A stretch of DNA of 64,000 nucleotides, from assembly GCA_047967505.1 (NCBI GenBank), contig CM106540.1. One strand, given 5' to 3'. Source of the DNA: Dipteris shenzhenensis. Taxonomy: Eukaryota > Polypodiophyta > Polypodiopsida > Gleicheniales. The translations under genes were made by a program, and so were the position numbers. The notes below the pieces were generated by a model, which worked only from the letters and a program-made list of their open reading frames with translations, was not told the DNA's origin and did no database searches. Of this stretch, positions 55,180 through 64,000 are shown one piece after another (within the stretch, counting starts at the first letter, position 1; every line of letters starts with the position of its first letter).

Positions 55180-56649
55180 AATCTTGATTACATGAGACCA
55201 TTTGCATGAAATCTTCAGTAGATCTTTGAGCTCAGCGAGGGGTTTAATGTCGATACATGACCGACATATAAGAAATAGTCTCAAGATCCAGCCAAAAGTC
55301 ATCATATAATGAGATTTAGGCAGCAACAAGAAGAAAACAGGAACTACCACAAACACGAATGGTGAAAGAACACACAGTACAGATCAATCAACAAAAGGAA
55401 CTCTTTGGAAAACTTGGAAATGCACTAGCTAGTTGCTTGTTCTTGCTCCCTCGCTCTCGCGCTTTCTCTATGTTGGTATTATGTCTCTTGAAATTGTTGT
55501 CTTTGGGCAACATCATGATCGATCCTCAGTTACCCTTTCAGAAGTTTTTGTCTTATCTATTGGACTGACGATTTCGCTCCTGGGAGATAGGCGATTTTGT
55601 TAAAGGAAGTTTTGAAAATATATTGCTTTAGTTTTTTTTACTCTTTGTCTTCGACCCAATGCATCTTGTTTGAAATGTGATGTAAAATATACATGTGTAT
55701 GATTACATAGCTGTATCTCGATTTATCTTTTGTTTTAGTAGTGGTGTCGAATTAATTGCTTCAATCGTTGAAATGACTATAGATTTTGAAAAGCAACCCA
55801 CCTCCTCAAGAGTTTTACGACTATGCTGACGTTATTGGAGCGTCAAAGCCAAGCTTTGCGCCAAATACATTTTTACTCTTGTGCTAAGAGCGAGAAGAAA
55901 ACTCTCATACTCAAAAAGAGGACTACGCTCATATGCTCAAAGTATGATAAGAGAGAGGGATTTATCCTTAGCTAATGGAAGAAACTCAAAGATGATGCGT
56001 TCGCGACTCCTGTGAGCTATGGGCTAAGAATTTGTATTGACAACTGCAAACTATATTTATTCATAAAGTTGAAGAGAAGACAAGAAACTGTGCAACTTCA
56101 ACACAAGTAATTGACTTCAACACAAGTAATTTGTAAGCCAAATGATGCTTTTATTTGCAAAGATGCATTAAATGCAAAATCTACGAGCCCAATGAAGCTA
56201 CTTCGTAGGTGGAGCCTAGAGCATCTTAAAAGTGCAATCGAAGCCAAATCTGGTGCTATAATCACAAAATCATAGATTACATTGCGAAGCTACAATCACA
56301 AAACTAGTAGCCCACATGGCTACAGAAGCTGAAGCTCTGCAAAAGTTGAAAGTACAGTTGGAATTCATATAAACCAATGGCAAATGTGGGCAATTCATGT
56401 GAATCTGGGTGAAATTCCAAAAAGACAAATGGAAGTCCGTGAGGATGCAAATATTCCACAAGAAAAGAGTAGGAAGAATCGATCGATCCTTCCGCCCAAA
56501 AATGAAAACGAATGTCAAAATTTCTCCATAGCAGACAGCAGACAAACACCTGTAAAGGGGTCGAACAGTCAAACGTCTTAGAGACAATAGATGCTTACAC
56601 TAGTTTGGCCATCACTCTCGAAGATAGGAAGCCTATTGCAAAATAGACG

Positions 56650-56712
<63 letters not shown>

Positions 56713-57850
56713 TCTGTACACAAGCCAAAAATCCACAAGCAAAGTTCTTTAAATCCGCCATAAAACAGACTTCAAAAATGCTATTCAAGAATGGAAAATA
56801 ACAATGAAGAAGGTAGAAATTAGAAATTTCTTTTATGAAATGAAGAGGGGAGATGGTATCCCTGCTTTAGACAGGAAGGATTCCCTTTGCTATAGCCTAC
56901 CCCTAGTGACGCAGTGCTAATAAATCTCAAAATCTAGCACCTAGATGCTAAACCACCATTGCTAAAAGCATGTCCCCATGAAAGCTTTGTGATTCCAGCT
57001 TGTGAGTAATGAGGAGTAATGAGCATGTTGCAAGTTGTTTCAGCCAGCCAATCGGAAAGAAGCTCCAAGTCTATTCACCAATCGTAGGCCTTGGGCATTA
57101 GAATGCTAGGCTAGAATTGGCACAACAGGCCAGTCATCCAATGCTAGGGAAAATGCTAGGCGTAGCATTTTGGAGCCATGGGGCTGCAAATCCTCCATGC
57201 TAATGGGGCTACACCCACTAGCATGAGGAGGGAAAAGGCTCTTAGAAGCTGCCTAACAGTAGGGGGGGGTCACACCCTTTATGCACGCTCAAACCTACAT
57301 AAAAAAGTAAAAATTTTAAAGTGCCCATTGGGCATAAAAAATTTGAACCTGCATAAGAAAGTAAAAAATTTAAAGTGACCATTGGGCGTTTAATGTGTGA
57401 TGGGCTAGCCACCTGCTGAGAAGCTTGGGGCTGATCTAGGATAGGTGCAAGTGAGAGGGGGCTTGGGGAGGGTCAAGCATGGGTTAGACAAAAAGGGAGA
57501 TGGCACTCTCCTATGTGACGCGCATTAGCCCATAAAAGGAAGCACTTCCATTGGTCCACTTCAAATCCTTTCCTAATCCTGGAACACTAATTTGGGTTAG
57601 TATCTACTAATTTTTGTAGTTGTAAGATGGTTGCTTGCATTTGAGATATTTTTATGCTTTCTCCAACAAACCTTCAACATGGTGGAGTGCTTAGATTGCC
57701 TCATCAAGACGAATTGTGAGCCTTTTGTCACATCAATCCCTCATCAATCCTCTTGCTCTCAGAGCTTCCGTATCGTTATTGTATGCCTCTTGTATGCATG
57801 CCTAAACTCCTCTTCCAGGTGAAGGAAATTAATGAAATCCTAATGTTGCT
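55180..57850. other. No gene seen
   Basis: AT-rich spacer. Short frames at 55359-55568 and 56270-56587 lack motifs. A local duplication of AAAGTAAAAAnTTTAAAGTG with CATTGGGC lies at 57304-57388. Confidence 0.5.
56652..56709. repeat. (AG)n microsatellite
   Basis: Uninterrupted AG run of nearly 60 bases. Confidence 0.99.
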
Positions 57851-58105
57851 GCTCCTTCCCGCCACTCCAAGCTGCTCCCTCCCCCTCTCTACACCTTAGC
57901 CCTCTCATCTCCCTCTCCCTCTCCCTTCCCCTCCCTCTCTGCCTGCCCCTTCCCTCCCCCGCCTACCTGCCCCCTCCCCCCACCCTCTCAACCCCCCTCC
58001 CTCGACCTATCTCGCCCCCCTTCCCCTCTTCCTACCCTCTCCCCTACCCCTTCAACCTAGCTCTCGCCCTTTTCTTGCCTCCCTCCTCCCTGCCTGCTTC
58101 CTCCT

Positions 58106-58985
58106 ATGGCCCCTTCTCCTCCTCTCTCCTCTTCCTGCCTCTCTTTGCCTTTCTCCCTTCCCGCAACATTTCTGGAATGGACAGAGCTTTCTTTTGTTCG
58201 AGTTGGCTTATCACCTCGATTGGCAATGGATCCTCCCTTAGCCTATCCTACTCTGCCTCCACCGACTGCGAAAACTATCACATTTTCAGAAAATGAGTTG
58301 CAGCAACTCAAGAAGCATGTAGAGCTTGAATGCTCAACCACTTTGATTGCACGCATCTATGGGTTCACCCTTTCGGGTCTTAAGCTAGAGACTGGATCCT
58401 AGGGATTGGATGCTTGTGGTGCTTCCCCCAGACCTCACCCCTCAATTTAAAGATGTTCGCCTTTTGGGACGAGGCTTTTTCTAGGTTGTTTTTTACTCTC
58501 CAGAGGCTACAAGCATCATGCTCCAAGCCCCTTCTCTATACCTGGGACACTAGAAGATTTTCTTTGTTGCCTTCTCTCTAGGCTTTGACCCTGTGGAGGA
58601 GGATAAGAAGGTGTTTTTACTCTTCATCAGGTTTCCTGGGGTCCCCCATGTCTACCATTGCCTTCTTCATGTGATTGGGGAGCACCTCGGTGTGGTCATT
58701 GAGATTCCCCCCCACCCCCCCGGGTTGCCCTTAATAGCTGCAGAGGCAACTAGGTTTAACAAGGGTCCCTAGAGCCCTAGAGTTAGGATCCTTACGAAGG
58801 ACCCTGACATTTTGGATGATCGTATCTTGCTTCAGTGCCCAAATGGATCTTTCTTTCAGTAGAGAGAGGTGGTTGAGGAAGATAGGACCAGTGCAGGATT
58901 TGTAGGACCATGGGCATTTTGCGAGGGATTGCCCCAAGAAGAAAAGGCCCAAAAATCCTTTTGTTGCAGTAGCTCCCCTTCGACC
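58106..58985 (+). pseudogene. LINE ORF1-like protein with split zinc knuckle
   Basis: Opens Pro/Ser-rich with SENELQQLKKHVELECSTTL, then across frames FLLFIRFPGVPHVYHCLLHV and IGEHLGVVIEIPP, resembling the DUF4283-type domain of plant LINE ORF1. The zinc knuckle at about 58890-58940 is split by a one-base shift, with CRIC in one frame and GHFARDCPKKKRP in the next. It would bind LINE RNA. Dead in this copy. Confidence 0.6.
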
Positions 58986-59261
58986 TCAACAAGGGGTGGT
59001 ATAGCTCCTGCACCAGCTCCCCAACCTCAGTAGGGTGGTGGTACTACTCCTCCACAACAGAGCGCTCTTCCTCAACAGAGTGCTCCTTCAGTACCACTGC
59101 CTCCTACCTTTGGTGCCTCACATTCCCTAGCGGCACCCGCAGCACTTCGTTGGGTTCCAGTTCATACACAGCCCCCACCCTCGTCAGTTCAAGGAGTTGT
59201 GGCAGAAGAGAGAGATTTGTAGATTGTCTTGCTGAGCTTGATTATGCAGTGATGCCCATGT

Positions 59262-59637
59262 TATTGAGTTGCATGCAATGTAGTGTGCCCATCCAATAAG
59301 TACTTGTTTGGAAAACACACCTAGGAGCATGTTTTTTTACGGATGTGCATCACACTAAGGTGAAAATGGTGTTTAATGCAAGAATCAACCATGCAAAGCA
59401 TATTGGATGGGCACAATACTTTCCATGCACCTAAAACCTAGGTGGTATTTACTTGCATGAAAAGTGGCGCACCCATCCCATGAGTACTTTTTCAGATAAC
59501 ACACTTGGGAGTGAGTGCGGTTTTTGATGGTTGTGCATAACACTAGGGGAAAATGGTGTATAATGTGTGATTAACCATGGAGGGCAGAATAGTCTGCACG
59601 CACCTCAACCTGGGTGGTATTGAGTTGCATGCAATGT
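59262..59637 (+). repeat. Two-unit tandem repeat inserted between LINE ORFs
   Basis: Units of about 184 bp starting at 59271 and 59453 share GCATG, CACCCATCC-like, GAGTACTT, GAAAATGGTGTnTAATG and ATTAACCATG words. The whole block is bracketed by identical 20-bp copies of TATTGAGTTGCATGCAATGT at 59262-59281 and 59618-59637. Confidence 0.85.
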
Positions 59638-59838
59638 GTCCTCTACTTTTGATGAGGTAGTGATTGGGATTATTGTTGATAGGGTGTCTTCTTCTTCAGG
59701 TGGCAGGGTGTTTTCTCCTGTTAATTTTTTGCCACTTGGTTCCATCCCTCATTCTTTGAGTAGGAGGGCTTCCCTTGTTGAGGGGTTTGTTTTTGCCACT
59801 AGGTCAGGTAAGATGTTCCATTCTACATCCTCCTGCCA

Positions 59839-60976
59839 ATGAGGATTGGCATCCCTTGCCACCACCGCAAACAACTGATTAGTAATCAGCTTCATCTAGG
59901 TGTTACTGGTGGCTCTATTGATGTTTTACTCTTGCAGGAGCATAAACTAGATGCCAGTGATTGTACAAAGTCAGGCAAGCTACTTTCAGGTCACCTGCCT
60001 TTGGAACTAGGGGAGGTACTTGCATTTCAATTTCGTATTTCTTTTTCCCCTTGGTTGTGATCTTACCCTCTAGAGCCCAGTGGGTTCTTCTTTTGATTGC
60101 GGGTCTCAAGGTTGGACTCCTCAACCTTTACACCCCCAATTACAAAGGGGATCGTGTACTATTTTGGAAGGAGTTGCTCTCCTGGGCCCCCATTGCAGAT
60201 TCATGGGTCATAGGAGGGGACTTCAACATGGTACATCTACCCTCAGATAAAAAAGGGGATAGAGAGGGCGGCATCCATTCTTTGGAGAGGGCAACTTGGG
60301 ACGCCTTTCTCTTCAGTTTAAGTGGCAAACAAATTTGGCTTGATGATGCTTTTCACACTCTATCATGGTCACTCTTGTTTTCTTGGTCAGAACAGAAGGC
60401 CATAGATGCATATCCATGCATGATTGATTGATTTTATGTTGATGATTGGGCCTTGGATGGAGGAGGATAAGTTTGCATTGCCCCTAGGGTTTCCACTTCG
60501 GACCACTTTTCGGTAATTTTAATGGTTTCCGAGCCGCATTTGAGAAGAAGGTCTGCCAGCATTAGGATTCCTAATACCCTTTATGCAGAGAAGGATCTCT
60601 TACTCAGCCCCATCTTAGGTCTACTTCCTCCCTACTTATGGATGCAATTCTAAAGAATTGGGCCAACTTCAGAAGTACCCTTCGGAGAGATCCTCCCTCC
60701 TCTGTCAAAGAGATTGACAGGAAGCTGATTATGTGGAATGACAATGAACATGGTAAGCAACTTGGTATGTTTCACTATATGCAGTGGTCCAGAGGCCCTG
60801 CCACCTCCGTAGGTTCTTGGAAAGCACAGCAAACAGTTAGTCATCTTAGAGGATGTGTGGGGAGGATCCTTCAAATTGATGCAGCTCTTCACCTTGATTG
60901 GGTGGATACAAATGATAGGCCCATTGTTTATTTCCTGTGGATGGGGGCTTTCTCAAGGACATGCATTCCTCTCTAG
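59839..60976 (+). pseudogene. LINE APE-type endonuclease region
   Basis: DVLLLQEHKLDAS holds the metal-binding Glu. After a frame change come GLLNLYTPNYKGDRVLFWKE and DSWVIGGDFNMVHLPSDKKG (catalytic GDFN), RATWDAFLFSLSGKQIWLDD, and near 60490 a TSDHFSV segment with the last catalytic Asp-His. A further frame (60638-60976) reads KEIDRKLIMWNDNEHGKQLG, the region between endonuclease and RT. The enzyme would nick target DNA to prime reverse transcription. Several frame breaks make it inactive. Confidence 0.85.
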
Positions 60977-61345
60977 GTTATAGTTGTTTTGGGAGCACAT
61001 GAGGATGCCTTGGTTTTTTATGTACATGCAGGTGGCAGCAGGTGTGGGCGAATGTAGCCCAAACACATTTATGAACTCTTTATCTTTAGCAATAATATAG
61101 GACATATGGAAAACCTTAATAGGGAGTAGTTGTGCAACCGCTGATGAGGCGCATATGCAAGTTAGTAAGAAACCGCCATGTGTAGGACGCTACATATTCG
61201 ACTCATATGTGTGGTGCAATATTCCGAATGCGGATATGCTACTTCTCATCGGACTATGTTTTATCCAGTTCTATGTCTATTCTCTATATGCTATCATGAT
61301 AGAAGCATTTATAATACAAGAAATATGCAGTTGTTTGCCTTAATC
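60977..61345. other. No gene seen
   Basis: Junction between the truncated LINE and the next element. Short frames only. Confidence 0.5.
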
Positions 61346-62710
61346 GAATATAGGTCAGCTTGGCGACACGGTTAAGAAGGAACAATTGGCAGCAACCTTG
61401 GTGGGCAAGGCTATGAGTTGGTTCATTCAATATGGTATGAATCACTTTTTAGATTATGATGATTAAAACAAGCTTTTCCGTCAAGCTTCAAATAGGAGAA
61501 AACACCAGAAGCGCTACTCAAGAAGCTTTGACAATTGAAACAGAAGGATCTACTAGTAGAAGACTATGCCTAGAAGTTCTGAAATCTGAACCAGAGGCTA
61601 GCCACTGCTTAGAGACCGACTGAGGAGCAATTGGGGGATTATCACTGCAAGGGGTTAAAGAAGGAATTGAGAAGTGATGTTGTGAGAAGGGATACGTTGG
61701 CAGGAGCCAACGACTTCGACAACATGGTAGTAGCTGCACAACGTGCAGAATAGAGATTCGGCATGACCAAAGGCAAGTCAAAGAAGGGGAAAAAGAAGGA
61801 TACATAGGATTCAAATTTGGACATAGATTCGGACGAAGACTCTAACACTAATAGTGAGGATGATGATGGAGAATATGAGTCTGAGGAAGACGATTTGGAT
61901 ACTTCAGATGATGACATGAAGTCCAAGAGAAAAAGAAAGAAGGAATCCAAGAAGGGAAAGTCCAAGGGGAGTTCCAAGTCAAAGAAAAAGGCAAAAGCTT
62001 CCTCAGGGGATGAGAAGTTAGAGAAAAAGATGAAAAAGCTTTTAAAAATTATGGGGCTATCAAAAGCCGGGTCATCTAAGAAAGCACAATGTGAGTTTTG
62101 TCTCAACCAAAATCATGACAGTGCCAATTGCTGGTACAATCCAAATTATAGGGGGCAGTTGCCTCCTCACATGCAAGCTGCTATAGTAGCAACACAACCA
62201 CCTGTAGCCAATCAAGTAGGGGTGAATGAGAATGCTAACCAAACGAGAAGACCAACATATCAGAATTGGGGAAATAATCCTCGATAAGCCAATACAAGTA
62301 ATGATGCACATAATTGCATATATTGTGGAAAAGTTGGACACCAGCAAGGTCCAGGTTGTGAACTCTAATGTAAACACCACAATGAGAAGGGTATCCCAAA
62401 TTTTCAATACCAGACTTGATCACAAACATAAAATTTGCCTCATCCACCACCAACCCAAGCCAATGCTATGATAATACAGAATGGAGTAGAGGAAGGACCG
62501 GTGAAGCTGAAGCAGACAGTAGCACCAGAGAAGAAGGTTATGGAGCCGGTGTTGGCCATTTTATGTGATTGTTCAGGATGCAAGCAGGAGAGTGACATGT
62601 CAGAGGGACAAAATGATCTAGTAGCACTGGCTATAACAACGTCTAAAGGACCAATCCTGAAGGAAGAAAAAGTGCCAATGGTAGAAAAATGCAAACACCC
62701 AATTGACTAG
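61346..62710 (+). pseudogene. Ty3/gypsy gag with charged blocks and zinc knuckles
   Basis: Begins GDTVKKEQLAATLVGKAMSW, a gag core, with several stops to 61810. The frame 61817-62287 has a strongly acidic block (SDEDSNTNSEDDDGEYESEE, residues 3-40), then a Lys/Ser block (KSKRKRKKESKKGKSKGSS), then a zinc knuckle CEFCLNQNHDSANC at about 62090-62131 (C-x2-C-x4-H-x4-C). After a stop, a second knuckle reads CIYCGKVGHQQGPGC with one extra residue before the last Cys. The frame 62435-62710 follows, with no known domain. Confidence 0.8.
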
Positions 62711-62748
62711 GATGAGCAAAAGAAAGTTCGACATGAGGTTCTTAAAGC

Positions 62749-63943
62749 TTGGATAACGTCAATGCTAAAAAAAAGGTTAGGTGGGCATTAACAGACACTA
62801 CACAACCTACACCTACCACAATAAAGATTGATGAAGCAGTACAACTAGCAGAGGAAAAAGTACAGCCTCAATGTGCAAAGTTAGCATTGATTGAGGAGGA
62901 ATCAAAAGAAGATCAGGCTGACAGCAAAGGGAGCACAGTGCAACCTGAGGAATTAGATAGGCAAGATGAAAGCTAGAAAGTAAACATTCCAAAAAAGAAA
63001 GGGGCTTGCAAAGAGGCTCAGCCGCGTACCAATGTATTTAAAGAATCAAAAAATGATGATGCAAGGGAACAAGAAGAATTGTTTCACAGCTTACTCAAGG
63101 CAAAGATCAATATCACATTGGACCAGCTTTTCAATCTGGTACCAGAATTCAAAACACAATTGTTGGCTAAGTTGTGAGTTGACATGGGGAGCCTAATGGG
63201 GATAAGGTGAAAAAGGAAGAGAGAGAGTCGTGGAAAGTTGATCCAGCTGTTAATGTAGCACAAATTAAGGATGTGGACTATACTGTACCACTTATTTAGG
63301 TGGAATATAAGTCACAGATGATACCAAAAGTCCTATTAGATGGAGGCTCGGGTGTGAACATTTTGTCCAAAGACCTTTACAGAGGAAATTCTATCTCAAT
63401 GAATTAGAACCAACCCCTTTTCAAGTGAAGATGGCAGACCAAAGGAGGGTCCAACCTCTGGGAGTTCTAAGGAATCAGCAGATTGGAGTTTGCAGATTGA
63501 CATTTATGGTGAGTTTTGTGGTCCTCAGAGACGAGCAGTCTTATTCTATTCTACTTGGCAGGCCGTGGTTTCGGGTAGCCAAGATCAAGCAAGATTGGGG
63601 GGCTGATAGGGTGACCATCAAAAAAGGAAATAAGAAATTTAAGATGGCAATGGTTCTAACAAGGAGTGTACCAAAAAGGGTTCAGCCCTTGGCAGCTGAA
63701 GGCATTAACATGGTGGCTGAAGTGGAAGATGATGAGGAGGAATGGTTCCTCAAAAGAACTCCATTTCTTGTCCCAATTTTTGAAGTGGATGTGCTGAGTA
63801 TTCTTGATCAGTACAAGAGTCTTACAGTGTGCAGTTTTCCAACAATGGAGATGTCTGCAGTTTTGATTTTGGATAGTTCCAGTCCGAAGGAAGCCCAAGA
63901 AGAAGGCAAAGAAAAGAAGTCAAATGGAGTTTATGTAGACTAG
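62749..63943 (+). pseudogene. Ty3/gypsy linker and aspartic protease
   Basis: A charged linker (62749-62976) precedes IPKVLLDGGSGVNILSKDLY, the retropepsin site with D at about 63339-63341 in D-G-G form. After a frame change near 63400, the frame 63425-63943 reads LTFMVSFVVLRDEQSYSILL, LGRPWFRVAKIKQDWGAD and an acidic tail, the typical protease C-terminal part (ILLGRPW). The original polyprotein would continue to RT beyond the edge. Confidence 0.85.
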
Positions 63944-64000
63944 TGGGATGTTGATGTGATGAGAAGGAGGAAGTTTATGTTAAAATAGATATTCAAGCAA

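Larger units (their letters stand above)
57860..60976 (+). mobile_element. LINE retrotransposon, 5' half (3'-truncated)
   Basis: A pyrimidine-rich leader (57860-58140) is followed by an ORF1-like region with a zinc knuckle, then an APE-type endonuclease. The sequence breaks off near 60976, before the reverse transcriptase. Frames are broken by several shifts and stops. The opposite part of a LINE (3' end) lies at 8731-10200 on the other strand. The two do not overlap, so family identity cannot be tested. Confidence 0.75.
61346..64000 (+). mobile_element. Ty3/gypsy element, gag and protease (runs off the right edge)
   Basis: A gag, charged linker, zinc knuckles and aspartic protease of a Ty3/gypsy element, in pieces separated by stops and shifts. 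RT should lie beyond the window. It is not the same family as the elements at 37.3 or 47 kb, judging from the gag and the LDGGSGVN protease form. Confidence 0.85.

Overview
This is a stretch of nuclear DNA from a land plant with a large, repeat-rich genome. Three things point that way. The only complete host gene is a SCARECROW-LIKE 3 (SCL3) type GRAS regulator. The introns that can be read are short GT-AG introns. Nearly everything else is plant-type transposable elements (Ty1/copia, chromoviral and other Ty3/gypsy, LINE, PIF/Harbinger, and a CACTA-like element) in various states of decay. One clear gene in 64 kb suggests a very large genome. A fern or other non-flowering vascular plant is possible, but the sequence does not fix the lineage. 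No rRNA gene, tRNA gene, organellar DNA, operon or CRISPR array was seen.

Layout. 1-4234: minus-strand Ty1/copia element (5' LTR, primer site, gag, protease, integrase, RT) running off the left edge. 5.4-8.7 kb: purine tracts, a copia leader remnant and a long TG array. 8.7-10.2 kb: 3' end of a minus-strand LINE. 10.3-13.8 kb: a nest holding a copia RNase H tail and LTR, an inverted pair of GACG/TCTATA-rich arms, a copia gag piece, and a second plus-strand copy of the first copia family. 14.0-16.95 kb: a CACTA-like segment with two divergent spliced transposon genes around a central array of the same GACG/TCTATA motif. 17.1-20.8 kb: two more minus-strand copia remnants with LTRs. 21.1-22.5 kb: a decayed HARBI1-like transposase. 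23.1-24.9 kb: a large inverted repeat with a Harbinger-type MITE at its centre. 25-28.9 kb: no genes, with (AG)n arrays.

28,883-30,610 (minus): the intact SCL3-type gene, with a purine-rich and G-quadruplex-prone upstream region. 31.7-37.2 kb: pyrimidine-rich, then AT-rich gene-free DNA. 37.3-39.6 kb: a deleted Ty3/gypsy element fused in frame to a copia gag piece. 39.6-46.9 kb: minisatellites and a dispersed duplication, including 18 units of a 15-bp repeat. 46.9-50.5 kb: a chromovirus with RT, RNase H, integrase and chromodomain, broken by frameshifts and stops. 52.8-53.0 kb: a probable exon for a small membrane protein. 57.9-61.0 kb: the 5' half of a LINE (zinc knuckle and APE endonuclease). 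61.3-64 kb: gag and protease of another Ty3/gypsy element that continues past the right edge.

The transposon genes do not act together as a system. They are successive insertions, mostly dead, around one conserved regulator likely to act with DELLA proteins in gibberellin signalling. The least ordinary features are the CACTA-like divergent gene pair with its palindromic CpG-rich array, the MITE-centred inverted repeat, the in-frame gypsy/copia fusion, the pentapeptide-coding minisatellite and the unidentified two-helix membrane-protein exon.
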